Shown one piece after another: positions 35,311-44,056 of a stretch of 64,000 nt of DNA. The notes below the pieces were generated by a model that saw only the letters and a program-made list of their open reading frames with translations, made no database searches and was not told the origin of the DNA. Every line of letters begins with the position of its first letter. The first letter of the stretch is position 1. Origin of the DNA: Streptomyces sp. CB01201. GTDB lineage: Bacteria > Actinomycetota > Actinomycetes > Streptomycetales > Streptomycetaceae. The position numbers and the translations under genes are program-made. The stretch spans positions 49,442 to 113,441 of the forward strand of contig NZ_NNBJ01000024.1 of assembly GCF_002803085.1 (NCBI RefSeq). Reading direction: 5' to 3'.

Positions 35311-35623
35311 TGCCGCTTGCGACACCGCCGCCCGGACCGACCGCATCATCGCCATCTGCGAAGAACTCGGCATCGCCGTGCTCGCCGACAAGGGCTACGT
35401 CGGCGCCGGCGGCATCTTCGAGACCCCGATCAAGCGCACCGCAGGCTGCGAACTTCCCGAGAAGTACCGGGCGTTCAACAAGGGCCACGCCCGTCTGCGG
35501 GTCGCCGTTGTACGAGGTGTCGCCAAGCTGAAGACCTGGCGCATCTTCCGTCACGCCCGCTGTAGCCCCAACTGGCTCACGTCAGGCGTCGCAGCGGTCC
35601 TCACGCTCACCGTCTACACCTGA
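35311..35623 (+). pseudogene. IS5-type (DDE_Tnp_4) transposase C-terminal fragment fused to the relaxase remnant
   Basis: In frame with the second half of the broken relaxase: GIAVLADKGYVGAGGIFETPIKR, then HARLRVAVVRGVAKLKTWRIFRHARCSPNWLTSGVAAVLTL, the conserved end of this transposase group. The junction makes a chimeric open frame from about 35147 to 35623. Confidence 0.7.
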
Positions 35624-35756
35624 AAATGCTCACTGTGCGATCGATTCCTTCCGAAGGAACCGGCCGAAAGTAGCTCTAGCGAAATTGTGCTGCATTCGGA
35701 AAAATTTTCGGCGCGCATTGACCGCACAACACGCCACCGGTTAAGGAGTCCGCACC

Positions 35757-36212
35757 TTGCTCAAGCTCTCAAGGGGGCGTGCTGCCGCCGTAAGCATCGC
35801 CGCCCTGGCGCTCGCCAGCGGCAACATCATCTCAACTGCTGGCACCGCCCAGGCCAGCTGGATCGAGCACTGCGGCAACGACCAGGGCGGTTCCTCCGGC
35901 GCCCCCTGGTACGGCTGGACCCTCAACACCTGCATCCTCAAGACCGATTGGGGCACAATTGAGGCCAGGGTCCACGGATCTGGCGGGGATACCGACGTAC
36001 GCGTCTATGTCGGCGTCTACAACTCCTGCAACGGCATCACCTACGGCATCAATGGCGACAGTGAAAGCAATCACTTCTATCCCTTCCCGGGAAACAGCTA
36101 CTTCCAACTTTCGAACGAGGTGAATCTCTCGTGTTCATCAGGCCTTTGGGGCATCGCCCGACTCTCTGAGAGTGGGAACGGGTCGCCATGGGTCTGGTCG
36201 AGCCGCCTGTGA
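35757..36212 (+). CDS. Small secreted protein, function unknown
   Basis: 151 residues from a TTG start with AAGGAG eight bases upstream. A Sec signal peptide is plain (RGRAAAVSIAALALASGNIISTAGTAQA, cleaved near AQA-SW). The mature ~115 residues are rich in Gly, Ser, Asn and aromatics, with four cysteines (EHCGND, NTCILK, YNSCNG, NLSCSS), suggesting a compact disulphide-bonded beta-protein. It stands alone between transposase fragments. I do not recognise the family. Confidence 0.7.
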   Translation: MLKLSRGRAAAVSIAALALASGNIISTAGTAQASWIEHCGNDQGGSSGAPWYGWTLNTCILKTDWGTIEARVHGSGGDTDVRVYVGVYNSCNGITYGINGDSESNHFYPFPGNSYFQLSNEVNLSCSSGLWGIARLSESGNGSPWVWSSRL

Positions 36213-36473
36213 CCTCGCTCGCCGGCGGTCATAATCGCCAGGATGAACGCGGCGTCGGCGTCCAGCGGGTGAGGGCTCTCGATCCGGGGCAGCAGCAGCC
36301 CAGGTGATGGCGGCTGTTGAGGTCGGCGACACCGATGCGGCGAGCCGCCTGAGCGACCGCACGGTCCGGGAGCCCAACGATCCCGTTGCCACTACCGCCG
36401 CCCTTCTTGACGAGATCATGACTGGCACCCAGCAGCTGGACTCGGGGCACTGGCGGACCTTGGCTTCCGCGGC

Positions 36474-36716
36474 ATGGACAACGACATCCTCGACCTCGTG
36501 ATCGTCACTGGCTACACCGCCAACCGCATCCACAAGCTCACCCCGGGCCAGAAGGATGCCAACCGCGTCCTCGCCGTCGGACGCGCACCGGTCGAGCATG
36601 GCTTCGCCCACCTCAAGAACTGGCGGATCCTCGCCAAGCTCCGCACCGACCCCGCCCGCGCTACCCGCCTCCTGTGCGCTCTGCTCGTCCTGACGAACCT
36701 CGAAGTCAACCGCTGA
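36474..36716 (+). pseudogene. IS5-type transposase C-terminal fragment
   Basis: DANRVLAVGRAPVEHGFAHLKNWRILAKLRTDPARATRLLCALLVLTNLEVNR is the characteristic end of DDE_Tnp_4 transposases, with the catalytic Glu in VEHGFAHLK. Nothing upstream completes the gene. A third IS5-type remnant within 3.5 kb. Confidence 0.75.
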
Positions 36717-36882
36717 TTCACAGAACGGACTTACCCACGTGCTCTCGGGAATTCAACGGCTCTGTGACGACGTTGAGTTCCCGATGGAGATGTGACGTTT
36801 CGCCCAACCCTTTGACCTGTCGCAGGGCACCGTGGCAGCCCCATACTCCAGGACCCGACAAACCAACGGGCGAAGGAGCACG

Positions 36883-37803
36883 GTGAGCACAGCGGCGGCG
36901 GCAGGGACTTGGAAGCTCGGGGACCTGGAGGTGAATCGCATCGGCTACGGCGCGATGCGGCTGACGGGCAATGGCATGATGGGGAACTCCGACGGCAAAC
37001 CGATCGATCGCGATTTCGCTGTCGGTCTGCTGCACCATGCGTTCGAGCAGGGTGTCAATCACATCGACACGGCGGCTTTCTACTTTTCATCGCTGCGGTC
37101 CGCGAACGAGCTGATCAACCGCGCTCTCACGTCCTGGTACGGCGACGTGGTCGTGGTGACCAAGGTCGGCCCGGCGCGCGATCCCGCTGGCGAGTGGCTC
37201 CCCATGGCCCGCCCCGACCAGTTGCGCGGTCAGGTCGAGGAGAACCTGCGCCAGCTCGGCCGAGATCACCTGGACGTGGTGAACCTTCGCGTGAACGGCC
37301 CCGGCACGGCCTCGATCGCCGAGCACTTCGGAGCTCTCGCCGAACTGCGCGAGGCCGGCCTGATCCGGCACCTCGGGCTCTCCGCTGTCCAGCCTCAGCA
37401 TGTGGCCGAGGCGCGAATGATCGCGCCCGTGGTCTGCGTGCAGAACTCCTACGGCTTGGACTGGCGCCGCGCTGACGAGAGCGGGCTGGTGGACCTGTGC
37501 CGGGAGCAGGGCATCGCCTTCGTCCCGTTCTTCGCGGTCTCTGGTCTGCGGCGTGAGGCAGCCGCAGACCAGGAGTACGACGCGCGCGTCCACTCCGTCG
37601 CCCGCGCCCATAATGCGACGCCGGCCCAGATACGGCTCGCCTGGACCCTCCACCGCGGTCCGCACGTGCTGGCCATTCCCGGCACCACGAACTCGGCACA
37701 CCTCGACGAGAATATTGCCGCCGGAAGCCTGCGTTTGACCGAGCAGGAGTTGGCCGTCCTCGATAAGCCAACCGAGGGCACTGGCAGAGCCTCAACCGTC
37801 TGA
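36883..37803 (+). CDS. Aldo/keto reductase
   Basis: 306 residues from a GTG with AAGGAG six bases upstream. The TIM-barrel AKR motifs are present: GYGAMRLTG at the N-terminus, HIDTAAFY with the catalytic Asp and a Tyr in the expected place, VVTKVG with the catalytic Lys, and IPGTTNSAHLDENI for NADPH binding. It probably reduces an aldehyde or ketone with NADPH. No partner genes reveal the substrate; it looks like an isolated passenger gene. Confidence 0.85.
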   Translation: MSTAAAAGTWKLGDLEVNRIGYGAMRLTGNGMMGNSDGKPIDRDFAVGLLHHAFEQGVNHIDTAAFYFSSLRSANELINRALTSWYGDVVVVTKVGPARDPAGEWLPMARPDQLRGQVEENLRQLGRDHLDVVNLRVNGPGTASIAEHFGALAELREAGLIRHLGLSAVQPQHVAEARMIAPVVCVQNSYGLDWRRADESGLVDLCREQGIAFVPFFAVSGLRREAAADQEYDARVHSVARAHNATPAQIRLAWTLHRGPHVLAIPGTTNSAHLDENIAAGSLRLTEQELAVLDKPTEGTGRASTV

Positions 37804-38193
37804 TCGTTTGAAGGGCCTCAATCCCGCTGACAAACGATCTACTTCACAAACTGCCGCCCACGACCAGCACGAGCATCCCGGAAGAGCATCACACCAGCCC
37901 TTTGACCTGCAACTTCAAGTTGGGAGAGGCTCGGTGATGTGCACCGGAGGGATGACACCGCACCACCGCACACCGCACCGGTGCGCACCAGATGCGGAGT
38001 GCGCCTCGTGAGCTATCTGTCCTGCACGCGTGAACCTGGCGAATTCCAGATCAACCTTGCGAGGGAATCGGCCCCGCTGAGACAGCGTCGTCGGCCCCTA
38101 CTGAGGAGCGGTTTGGAGTGGCCCCACCTTGGCTGTGATGACGTCGACGCCCCTCCTGGACGCCCTGTCTGACCGCCTTGATACAACCTCGTC
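37804..38193. other. ~390 bp without a gene
   Basis: No supported frame or repeat. Short frames on both strands lack recognisable content. Confidence 0.45.
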
Positions 38194-38604
38194 ATGACGT
38201 ACCGATTCACCGCTCGCGTCGCTACCACGGAGATTGATCCTGATGGCTACTTCACCGAGGCCGCCCTCGCGGAGGGCGAGGACGGCAGCGGCTTCATCCT
38301 GATGTTCATGGCGGGCGAAGAAGAGCCCGATGACCAGGAGGTCGCGCTGGGAATGGACACTCACTGCCTCGTCACCGCTAGCCAGGGGACGGCATACGGA
38401 TGCGTGCGGGAAGCCGTCCTGGACGGCAACATCCTCCGCATCTCACTGGATCCCGAGGCGCTGGAGAGCCTTCGGCTGGACGAGGGCGAGATCGAGGCCG
38501 TCATTGAGGCTCCGGCCGAAGATGTCACCCGGTTCCGCGTGATCCTTGCCCAGGTGCTCGCCTACGGGCGGGCGGACGCCGTGCCCACGCGGCTGGCAGT
38601 CTGA
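38194..38604 (+). CDS. Imm10-like immunity protein
   Basis: 136 residues. The central ALGMDTHCLVTASQGTAYGCVREAVLDGNILRISLDPEALESLRL pattern (conserved Cys in the strand, YGC/YGG turn, then a strand-helix with regularly placed Leu) matches my recollection of the Imm10 family of polymorphic-toxin immunity proteins. There is no signal peptide and no adjacent toxin, so it is an orphan immunity gene. Confidence 0.7.
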   Translation: MTYRFTARVATTEIDPDGYFTEAALAEGEDGSGFILMFMAGEEEPDDQEVALGMDTHCLVTASQGTAYGCVREAVLDGNILRISLDPEALESLRLDEGEIEAVIEAPAEDVTRFRVILAQVLAYGRADAVPTRLAV

Positions 38605-38712
38605 CGAGAGGGGTGGGGCCAGAACATGCCGTCGAAGACACCCTCGATTTCGCCAACTTAAGCCTGGACGGTCCGAGGCTTCGACTTCCAACCGAAGCTT
38701 GCGAGCCGCAGG

Positions 38713-39159
38713 TCAGCTCACACCCCGCTCGCCAAGTGAAATCGGAGAGGACACTATCGCCAGGCGCGCGCCGCGCAGCGCCTCCAAGGTGTCGGCGGTG
38801 TCCTCGTGGTCGGGGTCCGCGACGACGTTCACCATGAACCGGATGATGCTGCGGGCGATGCCCGGTGCCGCCGTGGTGGGAGACTCCCGCTCCCAGTCGC
38901 GCAGCGCGGACAGCAGTACGCACCCGACCTCGTCCAGGGCGAAGGAGTCCGCGCACAGGTCGGCCTCTGCGTCCACGGCCGTGACGGTCCAGACGATGTC
39001 CTCCGCGAGCCGCAGCAGGATGAACGCCAGCTCCGGGTCGGCTTCCGCCCGCCCGGCGACAGCGGCGCCGCCGCCCGTCTGGAGCGCCAGGAGGTAGTCG
39101 AAGCCCCGCTCCACCTGGTCGGGCGTGAGCGGGGTGCGGGTCGGGATCAGGTACGGCAT
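38713..39159 (-). CDS. Hypothetical plasmid protein
   Basis: 148 residues, mostly helical and acidic (LAFILLRLAEDIVWTVTAVDAEADLCADSFALDEVGCVLLSALRDWERE). No motif identifies a function. Composition is consistent with a real gene. It lies divergent to the CCCCTTGTCC repeat region upstream of the replication-relaxation gene. Confidence 0.6.
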   Translation of the reverse strand: MPYLIPTRTPLTPDQVERGFDYLLALQTGGGAAVAGRAEADPELAFILLRLAEDIVWTVTAVDAEADLCADSFALDEVGCVLLSALRDWERESPTTAAPGIARSIIRFMVNVVADPDHEDTADTLEALRGARLAIVSSPISLGERGVS

Positions 39160-39857
39160 GAAGCTCTCCTCACGATGGCCGCCGCGCGACTCGTGGCGTG
39201 CTCATCGCATGGAGGGCGGGCGGGCCTGTGGACAGAGGCAGAGATTTCTCCCCGCCTCAAGAGAAAGGGATGAAGTGGGGCTGCAAGGGCCAAACCGGGC
39301 CCCCTTGTCCAGCGTGGTCGGCCCGACCACGAGACCGCCCCCGACCCCTTGTCCACCTCTGCTGCCGCCCGACCACCGCCGCATTTCTCCTTGACCAGGC
39401 TTGCTACCGGCCTCGGTCAGACCGCGGACAAGGGGGTCCCCTGCACGCTGCTCCTTCACCCCTACCGCCCCGGCCGGGGCAGCGAAGGAGACGAGACGAT
39501 GGCGAGCACCCACCCGAGGGCCGTACAGCGAAGCCGCTCGGGCCGATCACACCGGAAGGCCGGCCCGTGGCGGGCAAGCCCAAGGGGACTCCCTGGGTGC
39601 TCACTTCAAAGGCCCCTCGGGAACCCCCTTTGGTGCCCGGCACCCAGAGGCAGGGGAAAACCCCTTGTCAGAGCCGCAATCGGCGCGAAAACTGCGCCGT
39701 CACAACCCTCTTCTCTCCTCCTGATGTCCGTAGTGGAGGAGATCATCTGGTTCCGGGGCGCCCGGACGCCCTCCCAGGCCAGGCGCGGCCAGCGCCAGCA
39801 GCGGCGGCGGTCGGCCGGCGGCCGGTCGCGAGCAACGAGAGAGAGGGAGCAGGGCTG
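39160..39857. repeat. Non-coding region with CCCCTTGTCC repeats and a palindrome
   Basis: This 700-bp gap upstream of the replication-relaxation gene has four copies of CCCCTTGTC(C/A): 39301-39310, 39345-39354, 39426-39435 (inverted) and 39661-39670. The palindrome GTGGTCGG-C-CCGACCAC is at 39314-39330. The frame running through it into the next gene has non-coding composition. It could be a replication or regulatory locus. Confidence 0.55.
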
Positions 39858-41516
39858 ATGGCGGGGAAGCGGAAGAACAACCCGGCGGGGTCGACGAACA
39901 GTTACCGCGGCGACGTGCTGCGCGTGCTCGGAGCGCTGAAAGTCGCCACGGCTGATCAGATCCAGCGAATCGGCGCCCCGCACCTGACGTTCCGGCACGC
40001 CGACAAGCCGACCCCGTCGAAGCAGAAGCAGGCCCGCACCGCCTCGCACACCGGCGCGCTCTCCGACATGCGCAAGCACGGCCTGTCCGAGAACGGCGGC
40101 TCCACCGAGACGGGGGACTCGCTGCGGAACCTGACCCTCAAGGGACTGGAGGCCGCCTCCTACGAGATGCGGCGCCCGGTGACGGAGATGGGCTCCACCG
40201 CGCGCGGCGCGGGCTCCAGCGGGGCCTCCCACCCGATGGCCGTCAACGAGACCGTGATCGCGATGCTGCGCCCGAAGCCGAACCTGGCCAAGCTCGCCGA
40301 CGACCCGCCGCACGTCCAGGCAGCCGCCCGGGCCGCCGTCGACGGACCCGACGGAATCGGCACCATCGCCTCGTACTGGACCGAGGTCCCGCTCCCGGCG
40401 ACCGGCACGTGGAACGCGCCCGGCAAGGGCGGCGCCCAGGCCGACCTGGTTCTGACCGCACCGCAGGACGGCGTGCCGCTGCTGTTCATCGAGGTCGACA
40501 ACTGCCACGAGACCGCAGAGGAACTCGCCGCCAAGCTGGAGAAGTACGCCCGGTTCTTCCGCCGGAAGACGAAAGACACCGACGGCAGGGAACGCCCGAT
40601 GTGGCGCACCCGCTGGACGGCCCCGGCCACCTGGTCCGGCGACGCCTCACACCCGCCCGTCCTGCTGGTGTTCAACCACGTCGGAGAGCGCAACCCCAAC
40701 CGCACTATCCCGCGTCTGATGGAGCTCACCCGGCACCTGTGGCAGGGCGAACCGGCCGAGGACGGTCACCACCACCACTACGACGAGAAGATCCCGATCG
40801 TCGCGGTCGGACTGCGCAACCTCCGCGAACACGGCCCGGCCGGCCCTGTGTTCCTGCGCTTCGGCCGTGCTCACCCGCAACCGCTCCTCGATGCGATCGG
40901 CAACCCGCGCCGTGCGGCGGCCGATGCCCGAGCCCGGGAAGTGGCCAGGGCCCGACAGGAGGAGTACCAGGCACAGCTGCGGCGGGTGGCCCAGGACCAG
41001 GCGACGAAGCAGGTCGCCGAGCGTGAGGCGCGCCGTCCCGTGTGCGCCGGCTGCGGGGCGAAGTTCACCGACGAACGGTGGAAGGCGACGCAGGCGACGA
41101 ACTGGAACACCCCGCAGGATTCCCGCCCGCATCTGTGTGATGGCTGCAAGCAGAAGACCGGACCGGCCGCCGACGGCACGGCGGCCGGTCCGCAGGAGCA
41201 CCAGGAGCCGGAGCGCGCGGACGGGGAGCCGCACGGCTTCCGGCGGAACACCCAGCGCCCCGTCTGCACCGAGTGCGGTGGCGACTTCACCAACGAGCGG
41301 TGGCGGGCCACCAAGGGCGACGATTGGGACAGCACACCCCAGGAGCCCCGACCGACGCTGTGCGGGGACTGCGACCGGCGGCACTTGAGGGCCGAATTGG
41401 AGGAAGCCTGGCCGGGTGTGCTTATCGGGGACCTGGACCAAGTACACAAGCAGGAGCAGGAGCAATCCGTGCCCGATCAGAAGGCCACCGGCTGGTTCTC
41501 ACGTCTGCGCCGCTGA
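39858..41516 (+). CDS. Replication-relaxation family protein
   Basis: 552 residues from the ATG at 39858. The N-terminal winged-helix-like part (RGDVLRVLGALKVATADQIQRIGAPHLTFRH) and central nuclease-like region (ADLVLTAPQDGVPLLFIEVDNCHETAEELAAKLEKYARFF) fit the Replic_Relax family of actinobacterial plasmids. The C-terminus adds two copies of a zinc-binding CxxCG...CxxC unit, CAGCGAKFTDERWKAT...CDGC and CTECGGDFTNERWRAT...CGDC. Such proteins occur with plasmid replication or mobilisation loci; the exact reaction is unknown. Confidence 0.78.
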   Translation: MAGKRKNNPAGSTNSYRGDVLRVLGALKVATADQIQRIGAPHLTFRHADKPTPSKQKQARTASHTGALSDMRKHGLSENGGSTETGDSLRNLTLKGLEAASYEMRRPVTEMGSTARGAGSSGASHPMAVNETVIAMLRPKPNLAKLADDPPHVQAAARAAVDGPDGIGTIASYWTEVPLPATGTWNAPGKGGAQADLVLTAPQDGVPLLFIEVDNCHETAEELAAKLEKYARFFRRKTKDTDGRERPMWRTRWTAPATWSGDASHPPVLLVFNHVGERNPNRTIPRLMELTRHLWQGEPAEDGHHHHYDEKIPIVAVGLRNLREHGPAGPVFLRFGRAHPQPLLDAIGNPRRAAADARAREVARARQEEYQAQLRRVAQDQATKQVAEREARRPVCAGCGAKFTDERWKATQATNWNTPQDSRPHLCDGCKQKTGPAADGTAAGPQEHQEPERADGEPHGFRRNTQRPVCTECGGDFTNERWRATKGDDWDSTPQEPRPTLCGDCDRRHLRAELEEAWPGVLIGDLDQVHKQEQEQSVPDQKATGWFSRLRR

Positions 41517-41591
41517 GCCGGGCAAGCCGTCGGCGGCTGCGGGCAAGCCCAAGGTGACCCTGGGCAAGCCCGCGCCGCCGGCGGCGACGCG

Positions 41592-42470
41592 ATGGGTACA
41601 AGTACCGGTATGGCAGGGGAACGTATCCGGTGGCCGGTCGTGGTGGAGCGGGCCCAGGAGATCGTGGAGAGCTACGAGGGCGGCGTCACGCTGCGCCAGG
41701 TCATGTACCGCCTGGTCTCCGAAAGGGCGCTGCCGCACACGGCGCCGATGTACCGGCGACTGTCCGCGCAACTGGCCAAGGCTCGCCGCGAGGGTCGCTT
41801 TCCCGACCTGATCGACACCGTCCGGGAAGTCCACGCACCGCCCGCCTGGCCGGGCGTGGACGCGTTCGTACGGGAGATGCCCGGCTGGTTCGCCCTGGAC
41901 CGCACCGCCGAACAAGAGCACGCGCTGTACGTCGCTGCCGAAAAGGACACCCTCCGGCAGCAGCTGACCGGCTGGCTCGCCCCGGCGGGCATCCCGGTAC
42001 TGGTGGTCCGCGGCTTCGGATCCCAGTCGTACGCCGACGTCGTCCGCGACCGCGTCACCAATGACCCGCGCGATGGCGTCCTACTCGTGGTCGGTGATTT
42101 CGACTGCTCGGGCGAGGACATCGAACGTGACTGGGTCACGCGCACAGGCTGCTGGAGCCGGACGGAGCGGATCCTGCTGACCTACGACCAGGTCCACGCC
42201 TACAAGCTGCCCGCGACCGAGGGCAAGCAGGGCGACCCCCGGTGGCGGACCTTCGCCGACCGCTACAGCTTCGACCCGGCCCGCCCGGTGCAGTGGGAGG
42301 TGGAAGCCCTGGAGCCGGCCGAACTCCAGCGCCTGGTCCTCGCCGCCGTCGATCCGTACATCGACCGCCACGTCCTGGCCCGGCAGATCGCCCGTGAGGA
42401 AGAGCAACGCCAGGCCCTCGCCACCTTTATCGAGGGCTGGGGCCAGGCGAGCGGGGGAGCGCCGGCATAG
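41592..42470 (+). CDS. Toprim-domain protein, topoisomerase VI-A/Spo11-like
   Basis: 292 residues (an ATG at 41610 is an equally possible start). An N-terminal winged helix (VTLRQVMYRLVSERALPHTAPMYRRLSAQLAKAR) precedes a Toprim fold with IPVLVVRGFGSQSYADVVRD and the acidic motif LLVVGDFDCSGEDIERDW. That arrangement resembles the A subunit of type IIB topoisomerases. In the expected Tyr region, VMYRLV provides a candidate. It lies 75 bp after the replication-relaxation gene and could act in plasmid topology or strand cutting. No B subunit is adjacent; the stand-alone GHKL protein at 9912 is far away. Confidence 0.65.
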   Translation: MGTSTGMAGERIRWPVVVERAQEIVESYEGGVTLRQVMYRLVSERALPHTAPMYRRLSAQLAKARREGRFPDLIDTVREVHAPPAWPGVDAFVREMPGWFALDRTAEQEHALYVAAEKDTLRQQLTGWLAPAGIPVLVVRGFGSQSYADVVRDRVTNDPRDGVLLVVGDFDCSGEDIERDWVTRTGCWSRTERILLTYDQVHAYKLPATEGKQGDPRWRTFADRYSFDPARPVQWEVEALEPAELQRLVLAAVDPYIDRHVLARQIAREEEQRQALATFIEGWGQASGGAPA

Positions 42471-43017
42471 CGTGGGCCGAACCTCCGGCGAAGACTTCGG
42501 CTGCGAGTGGGAGTTGCCCCGGGGGTTGCCTGCACGATTGCTTTCGGCGGGGAGCCGGGAGTGGGACCGCAGGTGTGGACCCTCTCAACTGCCGGATGCT
42601 TATCCGCGCAGGGCAGAGGCCATGGGCAAGCCTGTTCTCGGTGCCGACACCTCTCATTCGTTAGTAATTAGAGGTCCTGGATCTCTGATGGGCCCGGGGC
42701 GGCATTGTGCCGACGCCTACGGCGCCGACGGAACACTGGGGACTGGCACATGCGGGCTCTACGGCACCTTCCACCGCATGCTCGGCCAACTCCATCACTG
42801 CCTCTTGGTACGGGTTCTGGTTGATGAAGCGATCTCTTTCCCGGCAGCGCCCCCACCAGCAGGAACAGCCACCGCGTGAAGCAGAACGGGGTAGCTTGTC
42901 CCGGGCGGTGGGGGAGACGATCATTTGGTCATGAGAGCCGAGGTGCAGACGTTCGTTGCCGACGGGCCGCTTCCCGACTGGGACGCGAGCGAGGAAGAGA
43001 TCGACCGGCGTGACGGC
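42471..43017. other. ~550 bp without a convincing gene
   Basis: Short frames occur on both strands (for instance minus 42661-42924), but none has recognisable content or a good start. The A+T-richer spot TTAGTAATTAGAGG at 42661 stands out from the GC-rich surroundings. Confidence 0.4.
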
Positions 43018-43491
43018 TCAGAAGCCGGTTCCCTTCTGGCGCTGCCGCTGGAGGTCCGTCAAGTCGCCGTGACGATCGGCGATGCGTGCGCGTGGTCCGG
43101 AGGCTTGCATGTGGTGGGTCAGAGTCTCGCGGACTGCGTGGCGGACCGTTTCGAAGGCATCGGTGTCGAACACGCCCAGGAGGTAGTTGCGGAGTTCGTC
43201 TCCGGTACTGGGCGGGGCTGGGCAGGCCTGGAGCGCGGAGAGAACGTAACGCTCCAACACGGTGGCCGCTTCGGAGAGCTGAACCTGGGCGATGTCCGGG
43301 CCGGTGAGGTGGGCGGCCGTGGCACGGTCGCTGAGGCAGGCGGCGAGCAGGACCACTGCCCGGGTCCGTAGCGGCTCCTGTGCGGTGTAGGGCGCGACCT
43401 GCGCGTGCCACAGCATGAGTTGGTCGGCGGCGGAGACCGCGTACTCCCAGTCGGTGGCCGGCCTGCGCAGCCCGGTCCTGGCATCTGTCAT
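43018..43491 (-). CDS. Hypothetical plasmid protein
   Basis: 157 residues, all-helical in appearance (WEYAVSAADQLMLWHAQVAPYTAQEPLRTRAVVLLAACLSDRATAAHL). The C-terminus is charged and Gln/Arg-rich. No motif was recognised. It is divergent from the small gene at 43612. Confidence 0.6.
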   Translation of the reverse strand: MTDARTGLRRPATDWEYAVSAADQLMLWHAQVAPYTAQEPLRTRAVVLLAACLSDRATAAHLTGPDIAQVQLSEAATVLERYVLSALQACPAPPSTGDELRNYLLGVFDTDAFETVRHAVRETLTHHMQASGPRARIADRHGDLTDLQRQRQKGTGF

Positions 43492-43611
43492 GGGCCCACC
43501 CTCTCAACTCGCTCACCGCACAGGCCAGAGCGAGGAACGTGCAGGGCGGCGCCCGCACGCGGAGCTGTTCTCGCCGATAGCGTGGGTGCCCAACCGTCGA
43601 AGGGGGAGTCG

Positions 43612-43965
43612 ATGTCGAAGACCGCGCTTGAGGTGGCCGATGAGCTGGTGGCGTGTTTCCGCTGGGCGGACCGGCCGCAGTCGTTGGGGGCGGGCCAGGC
43701 CCGGATTCTGAGGGAGGATCAGTGGGTCAGGATCACCACCTCGCCCTACGACAGCGTCGTACGTCTGCACATTGGCACGGTCACCGACGGCACGCCGTCG
43801 AATCCGCAGGGGGAGTGCACCGTTGACGACTCCGGAGACATCAAGGCTGTCGTCGACGCGCTGGAGGCCCTCCAGGACCGTGTCTGGGGAGGCCCGCAGA
43901 TCATGAATCTCTCCGAGGCGGCAGAACATCTGCTGCACCAGATGGACACGGACAGGCCCCACTGA
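43612..43965 (+). CDS. Small hypothetical protein
   Basis: 117 residues from an ATG with AGGGGGAG just upstream. A mixed alpha/beta layout ends in a helix (SEAAEHLLHQMDTDRPH). I do not recognise the family. It might be an immunity-type or regulatory protein, but nothing shows this. Confidence 0.6.
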   Translation: MSKTALEVADELVACFRWADRPQSLGAGQARILREDQWVRITTSPYDSVVRLHIGTVTDGTPSNPQGECTVDDSGDIKAVVDALEALQDRVWGGPQIMNLSEAAEHLLHQMDTDRPH

Positions 43966-44056
43966 TTCAAGCGGGTCCCGTCGACGACGCAGGCCACGGC
44001 CTTGAGCCGTCGTGGCATCCAGCTACGACAATCCGATGCCCGCCTTCGGGTGCGGG

